Shown: positions 1 through 8,943, counted from the first letter of the stretch. The stretch is DNA of 64,000 nucleotides from Chloroflexota bacterium (GCA_016190695.1 JACPQC010000034.1:1-64000), one strand, 5' to 3'. Program-made: numbers and translations. The notes: generated by a model not told the origin, from the letters alone.

Positions 1-84
1 GACAATGCCCGCTGGAACTGAATAGTCGATAATACTCCGGCCCGTGGTGTGGAGCACCGGAGCCAGCAAATCATCGGCGTTAGG

Positions 85-399
85 TCAGCAAGGGTTCGCT
101 GTTCCGCCAGCCGCAGATGCGATGTTTATGGGACGGGCTCTGTCAAGGTTGTATTTCTTATAAAGTGCACAGGTCATGCAAATACAGCCTTTCTCCTCGT
201 CTATGCACTTGCTTTTATCAAACGCACAATACATTGCTTCCATGTGCTCCTTCTTACCGATGTCACTCATCATGTCAACCATTAGCCCCGGCATATTCTT
301 CATTTTGCACATGAACGTATAGGTTGGGCATTTCATGCACTGGCACAGTTTCAAATTCTCCTTTGTTTTAGCTACCTTTGTTGTCGCTACCTGGCTCAT
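85..399 (-). CDS. Small Cys-rich protein, DUF2769-like
   Basis: A 104-residue soluble protein rich in paired cysteines (CQCMKCPTY and CICMTCALYKK, plus single Cys between them), the pattern I associate with the DUF2769 family; such Cys sets could bind a metal or Fe-S cluster, but no function is established. The start at 399 is chosen because GGAGG lies 5-9 bases upstream of that ATG; an upstream in-frame Met has no such site. It is the last gene of a minus-strand run with the P460-like and DsrE-like genes. The reading frame ends in a TGA directly after a terminal Cys codon and stays open to the window edge, but I read this TGA as a normal stop. Confidence 0.7.
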   Translation of the reverse strand: MSQVATTKVAKTKENLKLCQCMKCPTYTFMCKMKNMPGLMVDMMSDIGKKEHMEAMYCAFDKSKCIDEEKGCICMTCALYKKYNLDRARPINIASAAGGTANPC

Positions 400-486
400 T
401 GTAATCCTCCTTCTTTCATATAATGGACCATATTTTGGAGCTAATAATAGCCCATAGCACATATTTTAGCCTTGCCAGCCGTGTTG

Positions 487-987
487 CTACCTTAAGGGGC
501 TTGTCATGATATAATCATTGTCTCGCTTGCCTCCGTGACAACCATAACACATATCCACTTTGCCGCTGACGTCTATTTTGCCGTCAGGGGCGTACTTCAG
601 CCAGAACCAATCATTATGTTCGGGGTCATAACCCTTGACCTTGTACATCACGGTAATCGCGGCCAAGGTCTTATCCGGCATGTAGTTCTCTTTCACGACG
701 ATACTGCCATTCGGAATGCTGCCCTCTTTGCCATCGATAGCCGAAAACGCATTGTCAGTCACGTAAGTGGTGAGAAGAGCACCGTGAGGCTCGGTGCCGG
801 GATAAAGCGCCTGCTTGCCGGGCCACATCTTCCATTTGTGATAGTCATTCTGCTGTGTAATGTAGTTGTACAAAGAAGTGCCATCGGTTGCCGGTGTTGG
901 CGCGGCTGCCTTACAGCCCACTACTACCAGTGGAAGTACCAGGATAGCCATAAGCATTAAACCCTTGATACGTCCGACCTTTTTCAT
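487..987 (-). CDS. Cytochrome P460-like lipoprotein
   Basis: A 166-residue exported protein. Residues 1-25 form a lipoprotein signal peptide ending in LVVVGC (lipid-modified C25). The mature part resembles the cytochrome P460 family: a WPGK...HGALLTTYV region, a VKENY segment, AITVMYKVKGYDPEHNDWFW, and a C-terminal CYGCH haem-c site (C147, C150, H151). P460 proteins carry a covalently linked c-type haem and oxidise hydroxylamine or act on NO; substrate here is unknown. The start at 987 follows a GGAGG motif, and the longer reading from 1020 lacks one and spoils the signal peptide. It probably faces the outside, anchored to the membrane. Confidence 0.85.
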   Translation of the reverse strand: MKKVGRIKGLMLMAILVLPLVVVGCKAAAPTPATDGTSLYNYITQQNDYHKWKMWPGKQALYPGTEPHGALLTTYVTDNAFSAIDGKEGSIPNGSIVVKENYMPDKTLAAITVMYKVKGYDPEHNDWFWLKYAPDGKIDVSGKVDMCYGCHGGKRDNDYIMTSPLR

Positions 988-1203
988 TTTTCCTCCTTTT
1001 TCTCGTCTTTTCCCGCGCATTTAAGTGAAGTAGACACAAAAATACCCAATATACTTATAATATCTGGGCTTTTTAGGGGTTTGCATATCCGTAACTCTAC
1101 GTAATTTGTTAGCAAAAGGGCACCTAATTGCGAGATTCCAGGAGAATAGGTGTGAAAGATACTTTTTTGCTTCTTCACCACCCGGGTGTCAAATGCCAAA
1201 TCC

Positions 1204-1353
1204 TCAGCCGCCGGCCGGTCGTTCATTTCTTCGGGCCTGGTGCGAGTAGCTCGCCGCTACCGATGGTATCCCGCACCCCGCATCGGCGGCAGAAGGCTTG
1301 AGCCAGCCCAGCTTAATAAGAAGACGCTTCACCAGATAGATTATGAGACACAT
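1204..1353 (-). CDS. Possible small protein downstream of the DsrE gene
   Basis: A 49-codon frame opening with a hydrophobic, basic stretch (MCLIIYLVKRLLIKLGWLK) followed by a polar tail. It begins 12 bases after the DsrE-like stop and has an excellent ribosome site, AGGAGGGG, 5 bases before the ATG. The amphipathic start could contact the membrane. I do not recognise a family, and the tail looks unremarkable, so this rests mainly on the ribosome site and position in the operon. The remaining 216 bases to the P460-like gene hold an AT-rich stretch near 1055-1075 that could be a promoter, but no convincing element. Confidence 0.4.
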   Translation of the reverse strand: MCLIIYLVKRLLIKLGWLKPSAADAGCGIPSVAASYSHQARRNERPAGG

Positions 1354-1364
1354 CTTGTCCCCTC

Positions 1365-1724
1365 CTAGATAACAATGACCTGGTATCCTTGTCCCACGAA
1401 GCGAGCGATATCCGGGTGCCCGTTTGACTCGCTTAGAAGAGACAGCCCCTGGTCCGCTGCCTTCGCCTTGTCTCCGTAATGACCCACGCAAAAATCACAC
1501 ACGCCAGCAATGGCTCCGGAGTTACGGACTTCTTCGTAAAGCTTATGGGTACGGTTCTCCGGTTTAGACCACTCTTCGATCCAGCCCGACCCTGCGCCGT
1601 CGAAAACAAACTGGACATCAACGTTAGCCGCCTTCAGGTCGCGAGCATAGAGTAAAGCATGAAACGCCGCAGTCCGGTGCAAGTCCTCTACTCCGGACAA
1701 AAGAAATATTGCCACTTTGGTCAT
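1365..1724 (-). CDS. DsrE-family sulfur-relay-like protein
   Basis: A 119-residue cytoplasmic protein with the DsrE/DsrF-like fold pattern: an N-terminal beta strand (KVAIFLLSG), a helix with HRTAAFHALLYARDLKAA, a second strand DVQFVFDGAG, and a C-terminal QGYQVIVI strand. CDFCVGHYG around residues 76-84 carries two Cys in the loop where family members often hold their sulfur-relay Cys. The ATG at 1724 has GGAGG six bases upstream; the alternative TTG at 1730 overlaps that site. Family members move sulfur or act as small redox partners. It heads the minus-strand run with the small protein and the P460-like lipoprotein and is divergent from the thioredoxin-fold/Crp pair. Confidence 0.8.
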   Translation of the reverse strand: MTKVAIFLLSGVEDLHRTAAFHALLYARDLKAANVDVQFVFDGAGSGWIEEWSKPENRTHKLYEEVRNSGAIAGVCDFCVGHYGDKAKAADQGLSLLSESNGHPDIARFVGQGYQVIVI

Positions 1725-1879
1725 TCTCAACCTCCGTATTTTTGTTCCACGAGCATTTGTTGAACTATTTTCAGTCTACCTGGCTTCCAATGGGCTTTTC
1801 TGTAATCTGGACTACAAACAACTGAACCAACTGTGACATAATATACATATGAGATATTGGTCCAGGGGAAGGGAATTTC

Positions 1880-2149
1880 GTGGCAGAGGCTCTGAATGTG
1901 TACGTGAGCAGGCATTGCTTTGGTACTGCCGAGGCAACGAGGCTGGCTGGCGAGGTGAGCCAAAAACTGCCGCGCCTGCAGGTGAAGGTAATTATGCTTG
2001 ACGAGATGCCGATGATTAATACTATGAGCGTTCCCCCTACGCCATCTTATTTTCTGGATGACCGCTTGCTTTTCCTGGGGAATCCGCGAATAGAAGAACT
2101 GTTGTCCAAGATATCTTCCGCCCGCCAGGGTAAGGGGAAACAACCATGA
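1880..2149 (+). CDS. Thioredoxin-fold-like small protein without CxxC
   Basis: An 89-residue protein starting at GTG 1880 behind an AGGGGAAGGGA ribosome site. Its pattern (NVYVSRHCFGTAEATRLAGEV..., VKVIMLDE, SVPPTPSYFLDDRLLFLGNP) matches a thioredoxin fold with the conserved cis-Pro loop (VPPTPSYFL) and the final strand, but the usual CxxC is reduced to a single Cys (HCFGT). It overlaps the Crp/Fnr start by four bases (ATGA), so the two are translationally coupled. It may report or relay a thiol redox state to the regulator; this is inference. Confidence 0.7.
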   Translation: MAEALNVYVSRHCFGTAEATRLAGEVSQKLPRLQVKVIMLDEMPMINTMSVPPTPSYFLDDRLLFLGNPRIEELLSKISSARQGKGKQP

Positions 2150-2856
2150 ATGAGCGTAACTCGTCACTTCACGGTTCCCCACCGGAGGAAGATATGTCGC
2201 TCAAGTTTCATTTGCTCTCCGGCGTAGACATTTTTCGCGACCTAAGCCGGGAAGAACTACACGGGATTGAGGAAATGGTACACATGGTCACCTGCAAGAA
2301 GGGGCATGTCTTTTATCGTCCAGAAGAGCAGGTCGAAGTTCTGTTCCTCTTGAAAAAGGGTAAGGTGCACATTTACTCGCTTACGCCCGAGGGCAAGCGC
2401 CTGATCGTTGAGATTGTGACGCCGGGAACATTCTTCGGGGACATGCCTTTAATTGCCCAGAGCATGCACCAGGCTTTTGCCGAGGCGGCCGAGGACTCGC
2501 TTATCTGCGTACTGAGCCGGGGAGATTTTGAGAGGCTTCTGTTGCAGAAACCTCAGGTGGCTTTAAGATTGATAAACAGTCTCAGCCAACGGCTTGAGGA
2601 GACGAGAGCCAAGCTGGAAGAAGCCACTTTGCGGAATGCTACAGCCAGGGTAGGCCGCGCTATCCTGCGACTGTCGCAGGGAGCATCAGAGCTATCCGGG
2701 CTTACCCACCAGGAGTTGGCCGATGCCACCGGCCTCTACCGAGAGACGGTCACCAACATACTTGGTCATCTTCAGGAGCAAGGGTTCGTGGAACTGGGGA
2801 CAAAGAAGATAGTCATCCTGGACAGGAATGGGCTACAGGAAGTAGTAGAAACATAG
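2146..2856 (+). CDS. Crp/Fnr-family transcriptional regulator
   Basis: A 236-residue regulator with an N-terminal cyclic-nucleotide-binding-type beta barrel (about residues 25-140, containing GTFFGDMPLI) and a C-terminal Crp-type winged helix (LTHQELADATGLYRETVTNIL, then the wing GFVELGTKKIVIL). No Cys cluster of the Fnr oxygen-sensing type is seen at the N-terminus, so a small molecule, haem or redox partner is more likely to be the signal. The start overlaps the preceding gene (ATGA). Given its neighbours (P460-like, DsrE-like and selenoprotein genes), control of a redox or nitrogen/sulfur-oxide response is a reasonable guess. Confidence 0.9.
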   Translation: MNERNSSLHGSPPEEDMSLKFHLLSGVDIFRDLSREELHGIEEMVHMVTCKKGHVFYRPEEQVEVLFLLKKGKVHIYSLTPEGKRLIVEIVTPGTFFGDMPLIAQSMHQAFAEAAEDSLICVLSRGDFERLLLQKPQVALRLINSLSQRLEETRAKLEEATLRNATARVGRAILRLSQGASELSGLTHQELADATGLYRETVTNILGHLQEQGFVELGTKKIVILDRNGLQEVVET

Positions 2857-2898
2857 TGTTAGCAGAGACGAAAAGACCTGCGAGGGAGGTACACGCTT

Positions 2899-3528
2899 AT
2901 GGTATTCGATGTGCTTAAATACCGGGCAGCCAACAAAGCATGGCAGGAGAAATATGATGCCCTGGCGCCGAAAGCCGGAGACATTGCCCCTGATTTCGAA
3001 CTCTGTGATGTCAAGGGACAGAACCCAATTCGATTGTCCGCCTTCCAGGGACAAAAACCAGTGGCGCTGGTTTTCGGTAGCTATACGTGACCCCCTTTTG
3101 TGAAGGGGACCGTGAGTCTCCATGACCTCTACCACCAATACCGTGACCGGGTGCAGTTCCTGATGGTCTACATTCGGGAAGCTCATCCCGTGGACGGGTG
3201 GTGGCTCGGTGGTGGCATCACCGGAGTGGTGACAAAAGCAATTGGGTTCACCGCGGCGACCGATGTCTATGACCCGAAAACAACCGAGGAGCGTCAGGCG
3301 GTCGCCGGGCGTTGTCAATCAGAGCTAAAATACGAGATTCCTATCTGCGTCGATACCATTGACAATGTCGTCAATACCGCCTATGCAGCCCACCCCACCC
3401 GTTTGTACCTGATTGGAAAGGATGGCCGTGTGGTCTACGCCGGTAGGTTGGGACCGTTTGGCTTCAAACCGGACGAACTCGGCGAAGCCATCGAAAAGTA
3501 CTTGGCGGCAGGACAGAGCAAGGAGTGA
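2899..3528 (+). CDS. Deiodinase-like redoxin selenoprotein (TGA = Sec at codon 64)
   Basis: One 209-residue gene read through an in-frame TGA at 3088-3090. The junction reads FGSYT-U-PPF, matching the active site of iodothyronine deiodinases (FGSCT-U-PxF), and the part beyond the TGA continues the same fold: VQFLMVYIREAHPVDGW is the deiodinase EEAHxxDGW motif, followed by VYDPKTTEERQ, PICVDTIDN and a C-terminal RVVYAG strand. The N-terminus has AGDIAPDFEL, the usual redoxin opening. Ordinary gene calling would split it into two proteins. Bacterial members of the family are peroxiredoxin-like reductases of unknown substrate, possibly reductive deiodination or dehalogenation. GGGAGGT precedes the ATG. 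A stem-loop follows the TGA. Confidence 0.88.
3105..3121 (+). promoter_or_regulatory. Candidate bacterial SECIS hairpin of the deiodinase-like gene
   Basis: GGGGAC pairs with GTCTCC (one G-U) around the 5-base loop CGTGA. The loop has G as its second base and begins 20 bases after the TGA, within the geometry I recall for bSECIS elements (short stem, G in the first two loop bases, loop 16-37 bases from UGA). A competing perfect hairpin, CCCCTT/AAGGGG at 3092-3108, sits closer to the TGA. Confidence 0.6.
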
Positions 3529-3532
3529 GTAA

Positions 3533-4363
3533 TTGGGTAAAAGAGCGTTAGCTATATCGTTGTTGTTGCTGGTGGTATTGGCCATGATCCTGGCATCATG
3601 TGCTACCAGCAGCAAGGTTACAGTCCAGCCTTTGAGCAACGTCCCGCAGGGTGTTGACGGCCCGCACGTGCGGGACATAGGGGCGAACTCGGTAAGAATA
3701 GTCTTCACCAGCGGGGTGCCCGTGGTCTGCAATGTCGCCTACGGAAAAGATGATAGCTACGGGAATCTGGCGGTCATGCCCATGGCCGGCGTAGTTACTC
3801 AACACGAGTTGAATCTCACGGGCCTTGAGCCTGAGACTACATATCACTTCAAGACCACGGTGACTGACCTGTCCGGTAACTTGTACCAGTCTGATGATAG
3901 GACTTTTACGACCGCCAAAGGGGAAGTCACAGCAAAACCGGCGGGGCGTAATGTAGCCGCCGCATCGGAGAGAGCCAGGGTAGTCGGTGTCAGCAGTAAC
4001 TGGGGTGGCGGAGACCTGGACAGCTCTTTTGGGGGCAACAGGGCCATTGACGGTAACCGCGGTACAGAATGGTCATCCAACGGTGATGGGAATAGCGCTT
4101 GGATTGAAATTGAGCTGAGTCAGAGTTTTGACCTGACGGCACTAGGCTTCTGGACTCGCACTATGGGCAGTAGCGCGCAGGTCTCCAGTTTTAGCGTGGT
4201 GACAGACAGCGGTCAACGACTGGGGCCATTTGATGTTCCTGACGCCTCAGCAATACACTATTTCGATGTAAAAGTGAAAGCCAGGCGCCTGAGGTTTGAA
4301 GTAGAGACCAGCTCGGGAGGCAATACGGGCTCTGTCGAAATCGAGGCATATGCGGTGCAGTAA
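3533..4363 (+). CDS. Lipoprotein with Fn3-like and F5/8-type C (discoidin) domains
   Basis: A 276-residue exported protein starting at TTG 3533; AAGGAG overlapping the end of the previous gene is its ribosome site, suggesting coupling. The signal peptide ends in MILASC (C23). Residues about 45-125 look like a fibronectin type III fold (ARG/NSVRIVFTSGVPV ... LEPETTYHFKTTVTD), and residues about 150-275 like a discoidin jelly roll (AIDGNRGTEWSS, WIEIELSQSFDLTALGFW, VKARRLRFEVETSS). Discoidin domains bind carbohydrates or surfaces. A role next to two selenoprotein genes is not obvious; it may be a surface adhesin or an accessory scaffold. Confidence 0.8.
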   Translation: MGKRALAISLLLLVVLAMILASCATSSKVTVQPLSNVPQGVDGPHVRDIGANSVRIVFTSGVPVVCNVAYGKDDSYGNLAVMPMAGVVTQHELNLTGLEPETTYHFKTTVTDLSGNLYQSDDRTFTTAKGEVTAKPAGRNVAAASERARVVGVSSNWGGGDLDSSFGGNRAIDGNRGTEWSSNGDGNSAWIEIELSQSFDLTALGFWTRTMGSSAQVSSFSVVTDSGQRLGPFDVPDASAIHYFDVKVKARRLRFEVETSSGGNTGSVEIEAYAVQ

Positions 4364-4443
4364 TAGTTGCGGACGGCTTTTACATTCGAGACACGATAGA
4401 TGTCTTTTGTAACGATATAGCTGCGCGAAGGGAGGTTAACAAT

Positions 4444-5664
4444 ATGGTTCGTTTAGAAAAGCTCGATGCGGACGAGAGAAGAGTTCTTGAAAACGCAAAC
4501 TGCCCGACATTTCAGGATCAGCCCTGGGTGAAAGGTCCGCCGCTGAAGGAAAGGCGTGTCGCCATTATCTCCACGGCCGGGTTGCACCAGCGAGATGACC
4601 GTCCTTTTACACGGGAGCCTGGAGACTTCTACCGCATTATCCCTGGGGATATCAAAGCAGACAATCTGATAATGAGCCATGTCTCGGTAAATTTCGATAG
4701 GGCCGGTTTTTACCAGGACTGGAATGTGGTCTTCCCGATTGACTGCTTACGGGAGTTAGCTGGGGAAGGGGCTATCGGCAGCGTTGCCGGCTTTCATTAT
4801 TCCTTCATGGGCGCCGACGACCCCGTGAGGTGGGAACAACCAGCGCGCTATCTTGCTGGGCTTCTGAAGCAAGATAATGTGAATGCAGTGCTGCTGGTGC
4901 CGGTCTGACCTCTCTGCACGCGCGCCGTAGGCGTGCTGGCTCATTTCCTGGAAGAGGAGGGGCTGCCGACCACTCAAATCAGCCTGATTCGTCTTCACAC
5001 TGAGAAGATAAAACCGCCAAGAGCTCTCTGGGTTCCCTTTGAACTCGGCCGCCCGCTTGGCTTGCCAAACAATCCAGCTTTCCAAAAGCGAGTTTTAGTC
5101 GCCGCTTTGAAGCTACTCGAAGCATCTGAAGGTCCCGTACCGGCGGACTTCCCCGAAGACGCTCCGTCTGCCGAGGGTGAACCGGCAATACTTGCTTGCC
5201 CTTATGTTCCACCATCTGAAGGTATGGACAGGGCCAGTGACACAGACCGGCTCTGCCAGGTTTTCAAAGCTGAAATGAAGTCAATGAGGCCATGGTATGA
5301 CCGGGCTGTGAAAGGGCGCGGGCGTACTATGGTGGGCGTGAGCAAACTTACTGTTGAAGCTATCGCGGAGTTTTTATGCTCTTTCGTGGAAGGTGGCACA
5401 CCTCCGAATCCGCGTCAGGATGTATCGCTGTCTTTCGAGCTCAGATACGCAGCTGATGACCTAAAAGCCTACTATTACGAAGCCATCACGGCACAGCCGG
5501 GCGCCGACGGCATGACGACTGAAGCTCTGGACAAATGGTTCTGGGGAGATACGGTCGCTGGCAAGTTGCTGCGAGCAGTGAGAGAGGCATGCCTGAAAAG
5601 TGAAGATGAGGCACTCCGAAATGCCGGGGGCCGCCAGATAGTACCGGCAAGAACGCTACGCTAA
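4444..5664 (+). CDS. PrdB/GrdB-like reductase selenoprotein (TGA = Sec at codon 155)
   Basis: A 406-residue frame read through TGA at 4906-4908. Before it, VAIISTAGLHQRDDRPF, IPGD, MSHVSVNFDR and VVFPIDCLREL match the PrdB/GrdB proline/glycine reductase selenoprotein B family; the TGA junction reads VLLVPV-U-PLCTRAVG, a UxxC redox pair where family members have Sec or Cys, followed by EEEGLPTTQISLI and LGRPLG. Known members reductively cleave D-proline, glycine, sarcosine or betaine. About 150 residues beyond the usual PrdB end (from about residue 260) form an unrecognised C-terminal extension. No PrdA, GrdE or GrdA partner lies nearby, so the substrate is unknown. GGGAGG precedes the ATG at 4444. 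Confidence 0.87.
4920..4936 (+). promoter_or_regulatory. Candidate bacterial SECIS hairpin of the PrdB-like gene
   Basis: A 7-bp stem (GCGCGCC with GGCGTGC, one G-U pair) closes a GTA loop; the loop begins with G and lies 18 bases after the TGA. An alternative register pairs GCACGC 4916-4921 with GCGTGC 4931-4936. Either is a stable hairpin immediately downstream of the Sec codon. Confidence 0.6.
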
Positions 5665-5676
5665 AAACGAATCCGT

Positions 5677-6468
5677 ATGGTTGCTTTTCAACTTGGTCCA
5701 TTTACAATAGCCTATTACGGAATCATGATAACTTCCGGGGTTATTGCCGCAACCGTCGTGTCTTATCTTGAGACCAAGAGAAGGCACTACGACACTCGTC
5801 ATGTTTACAACCTTTTACTTGTTGTCCTGCCCTTGGGAGCCATCGGCGCCCGCCTCTACCACGTGATCGACCAGTGGTCTTTTTACAGCCAGCATCCGGC
5901 CATGATTTTTGGGGGAGCCGGGTTGGGTATCTTTGGCGCTATTGCCGGAGGCGCTAGCGGGCTGATTGTTTACACTAAATGGCAGAAGTTGAGCACTCTC
6001 CAGTGGCTCGATATTGTGGCTCCGGGTGTGATTCTGGCGCAGGCCATCGGCAGGTGGGGAAATTACTTCAACCAGGAGCTTTACGGCTACCCAACCAATC
6101 TTCCCTGGGGCATCTATATCGACCCGGCACACAGACTGTCCGGGTATGAAGGTTACTCCTATTTTCACCCTCTTTTCTTCTACGAGTTTTTGTGGAATTT
6201 GCTCGGTTTCGTTATGTTGCTCTTCACGGGACGGAAATGGCAGAAGCGCTTGCTAAACGGCGACATTTTCCTATTGTACATTATCTGGTACAGCGTGGGG
6301 CGCTTCTATCTTGAAGGACTCAAGCTTGATGTATGGACAGTCGGTGGTATCCCAATGGCACGCTGGATAGCGGGGATAGCGTTCATCGCTTCCACTACTA
6401 TAATGGTCTACCTGCACCGCTGGAAGCTTCGTCTAAGTAGCACAATGCAACCTGAGGACAAAGCCTGA
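5677..6468 (+). CDS. lgt: Prolipoprotein diacylglyceryl transferase
   Basis: A 263-residue integral membrane enzyme that moves diacylglycerol from phosphatidylglycerol to the lipobox Cys of prolipoproteins. The family signature is clear: AQAIGRWGNYFNQELYG around residues 121-137, the upstream GARLYHVID, and a late YSVGRFYLEGLK segment. There are about seven hydrophobic segments. It starts 12 bases after the PrdB-like gene, so it may be co-transcribed. Several lipoprotein substrates are encoded in this window. It converges on the P-type ATPase gene with a 3-base gap. Confidence 0.95.
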   Translation: MVAFQLGPFTIAYYGIMITSGVIAATVVSYLETKRRHYDTRHVYNLLLVVLPLGAIGARLYHVIDQWSFYSQHPAMIFGGAGLGIFGAIAGGASGLIVYTKWQKLSTLQWLDIVAPGVILAQAIGRWGNYFNQELYGYPTNLPWGIYIDPAHRLSGYEGYSYFHPLFFYEFLWNLLGFVMLLFTGRKWQKRLLNGDIFLLYIIWYSVGRFYLEGLKLDVWTVGGIPMARWIAGIAFIASTTIMVYLHRWKLRLSSTMQPEDKA

Positions 6469-6471
6469 ATC

Positions 6472-8919
6472 CTAGCTGTGACCATGGCCGGCTATCGTAT
6501 GTCCTACCCGGATGATGGCATTCTGAATATCCTGCTCTACCGTGCCTCCGTCGCGGAATGTCACCTCCACGAGCTTTTCGGCAAGGTTCACTTTCACGTT
6601 TTGCACACGGCTCAGCTTTCTCAACGCGTTTTCTATCGTTTCCGCGCAGCCTTCGCAATGGATGCTGGGGACTTCAAGGGTGAGCACATGCTCCTCCCGT
6701 GCCTTCTGGAAGTGGGGAAGATGGATAATCCGGCCGCCGAAGGAGTTCAGCAGCACCGTGGTCACACTGGCGGCCATGGCAATCATCGCCCATACCGGGT
6801 GGACCAGCCCCGTGACTGCCGCCGGAACGCCGATGCCATTGAAAGTGAATGCCAGGGAGACATTCTGCACCGTTTTGGTATAGCTGTTCGTACCGATGCG
6901 GTAGGCTTCCATGACGCCCGCCAAGTTTTGCCCGATGAGGATGACATCCGCCGATTCGATGGCGATATCGGTGCCGGTGCCGACGGCAATGCCGACATCC
7001 GCCTGCATCAGGGCCGGGGCGTCGTTGATGCCATCGCCTACCATTGCCACGCGGTAGCCCTGCCTTTGGAGCTTGCGCACCTCTTCAGCCTTATCGCCGG
7101 GGAGCACCTCCGCCAGCACCTTTTCTATACCTACCAGCCCGGCGACTGCCCGGGCCGTCCGCCAGTTATCGCCGGTAATCATGACAGGCTCAAGCCCGGC
7201 CTTTCTCATGCTCTCCACCGCCTCCCGCGTGTCTTCCTTGATGGTATCGCTGATGGCAATGACTCCCGCCGGCCTGCCATCGATGGCCGCCAGGACCACG
7301 GTTTTTCCTTCCTCCTCAAGTCTGGCCCTGTCCTTGTCCAAAGCGGACACGTCAATGCCCTGCTCCGCCAGGAAGCGGCCGGTGCCGACTACTACCCTTT
7401 TGCTATCAACGCTGGCAGAAACGCCTTTGCCGGGATAAGTCTGAAAGTCGGTTGCTTTCCCCGGCACCCCGCCCCTGGCAGTGACATAGTCTACAATTGC
7501 TCGTGCCAGCGCATGCTCGGAGAGTGTTTCGGTGGAGGCAACCAGCCCCAAGAATTCGCTCCGGTCAATCCCATCCATCAGCCCAATGTCGGATACGGAA
7601 GGCTCGCCCTGGGTGATTGTTCCGGTCTTGTCCAGAACTATCCTGCGCACATCTTTGAAGACCTGGAAGGCTTCGCCGGAGCGCATCAGGATACCTTTCT
7701 CAGCGGCGATGCCGCCGCCCCGTATCATCGCTAGCGGTGAAGCCATGCCGAGGGCGCAGGGGTAGCCCATCACCAGGGCAGCCAGCGCGGCGAAGACGGC
7801 TCGATTAAAATCAGGGCTGCCGGTAATTATCCATGCCCCGAGCGTCCAGATGAGGAAGGCGATACCGGCGGCGATGAGCACGCCGGGCACAAAATACTTC
7901 AGCACCCGGTCGACAAGAATGAGGATACCGGGCTTGAGGGCGCGGGCTTCCTGGATGCTCTGGGCTACCTTTTGCAGGAAGCTCTCATCGCCCACTCGGG
8001 TTACCCTTATCACTAGAGCTCCCGTCTGGTTGACCGAGCCGCCGATGACCTCATCGCCCTTCACCTTCTCAACCGGCATCGGCTCGCCGGTCACCAGCCT
8101 CTGGTCGATGCTGCTATAGCCGTCCTCGATGATGCCATCCACCGGGATGGACTCGCCCGGGCGCACACGCACCAGGTCTCCCTGCTTCACCTGACCAGTA
8201 GGGACATCCTCTTCCCGGCCATCGCGGATGACGCGGGCCGTCGCCGGCTGCAGCGCCATGAGCCGCTTTATTGCCTGGGAGCTGCGGGTGCGCGCCAGGA
8301 GCGAGATATAACCTGAGAGCAGGTGGTATGCCGTGACAAAGGTGGCCACACCAAAGAAATCGGGAATGGGAAATTCCTTTACGAAGAATCCGATGAAGCC
8401 GCCGGTAAGTCCGGCGAAGGCGGCGAACTCCAGCAGGACGTGCTGGTTAAGAATACCCCTCTTGAGTGATGACCAGGCCATCCTCTTGATGTGCCAGGCT
8501 GGTCCGAACATGGTCGCCAGCGCCAGTGCCAGCATGGGCCAGCGGAACCAGGGCTGCATAACGCCGAGCCACATCAGAACCATGAAAATCACTACAATGC
8601 CAGCGGCGCCCGCACCCACCAGGAATTTCCTCCTGGCAACGCCAAGCTCGGCCTCTTCTTCCTCGAACGACCTCACCTTCTCCGGGTCACGCCAGGTATA
8701 ACCCATGGCCACCAGGGTATCTTTAATCTGCTGGGGAGTAGCCCGTGCCGGATCATACCAGACCAGCGCCTCTTCGTGGGCGAGGCTGATGCTGGCCTCC
8801 TGCACGCCATCCAGACCCAGAAAAGCCTTCCGCAGTGTCTCAATGCAGAAGGAGCACTGCATGCCTCCGATCTTGACCTGGAGCTTTTTTAGGTTGTCAG
8901 CAGACATAGTTGTGTTCAT
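6472..8919 (-). CDS. P1B-type metal-transporting ATPase with HMA domains at both ends
   Basis: About 815 residues: N-terminal HMA domain (GGMQCSFC), eight or so membrane segments, actuator loop with VTGEP, phosphorylation site DKTGT, the SEHAL motif, GDGINDAP hinge, and an extra C-terminal HMA domain (SIHCEGC). The intramembrane metal-site motif is [11 protein letters not shown], so the first Cys of the usual CPC is Tyr (Tyr386, codon at 7762-7764). This could change metal preference from Cu(I). It is the last gene of the operon with the ArsR-type regulator, Sec-HMA protein and mercuric reductase. The ATG at 8919 has AAGGG eight bases upstream; a GTG at 8937 is an alternative. Confidence 0.92.
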   Translation of the reverse strand: MNTTMSADNLKKLQVKIGGMQCSFCIETLRKAFLGLDGVQEASISLAHEEALVWYDPARATPQQIKDTLVAMGYTWRDPEKVRSFEEEEAELGVARRKFLVGAGAAGIVVIFMVLMWLGVMQPWFRWPMLALALATMFGPAWHIKRMAWSSLKRGILNQHVLLEFAAFAGLTGGFIGFFVKEFPIPDFFGVATFVTAYHLLSGYISLLARTRSSQAIKRLMALQPATARVIRDGREEDVPTGQVKQGDLVRVRPGESIPVDGIIEDGYSSIDQRLVTGEPMPVEKVKGDEVIGGSVNQTGALVIRVTRVGDESFLQKVAQSIQEARALKPGILILVDRVLKYFVPGVLIAAGIAFLIWTLGAWIITGSPDFNRAVFAALAALVMGYPCALGMASPLAMIRGGGIAAEKGILMRSGEAFQVFKDVRRIVLDKTGTITQGEPSVSDIGLMDGIDRSEFLGLVASTETLSEHALARAIVDYVTARGGVPGKATDFQTYPGKGVSASVDSKRVVVGTGRFLAEQGIDVSALDKDRARLEEEGKTVVLAAIDGRPAGVIAISDTIKEDTREAVESMRKAGLEPVMITGDNWRTARAVAGLVGIEKVLAEVLPGDKAEEVRKLQRQGYRVAMVGDGINDAPALMQADVGIAVGTGTDIAIESADVILIGQNLAGVMEAYRIGTNSYTKTVQNVSLAFTFNGIGVPAAVTGLVHPVWAMIAMAASVTTVLLNSFGGRIIHLPHFQKAREEHVLTLEVPSIHCEGCAETIENALRKLSRVQNVKVNLAEKLVEVTFRDGGTVEQDIQNAIIRVGHTIAGHGHS

Positions 8920-8943
8920 ATTTCGTACCCTTATCACACGTCC

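Noticed and set aside
1-87. TGA at the end of the DUF2769-like gene as a possible fourth Sec codon (Cys followed by TGA, frame open to the window edge).
   Set aside because: Only 28 codons remain in the window, with no recognisable motif, and family members usually end near a terminal Cys. An open run of this length is common by chance.
3088-4908. Treating the TGA interruptions at 3088 and 4906 as plain frameshifts or pseudogene stops.
   Set aside because: The frame is preserved exactly, both TGAs fall on catalytic redox positions where Sec is known in the family, and a hairpin follows each. A random nonsense mutation would not prefer TGA at these sites.
6478-7734. A 418-residue frame on the plus strand opposite the P-type ATPase.
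   Set aside because: It has His/Gly/Asp-rich shadow composition and no motif, and the ATPase on the other strand has every family motif.
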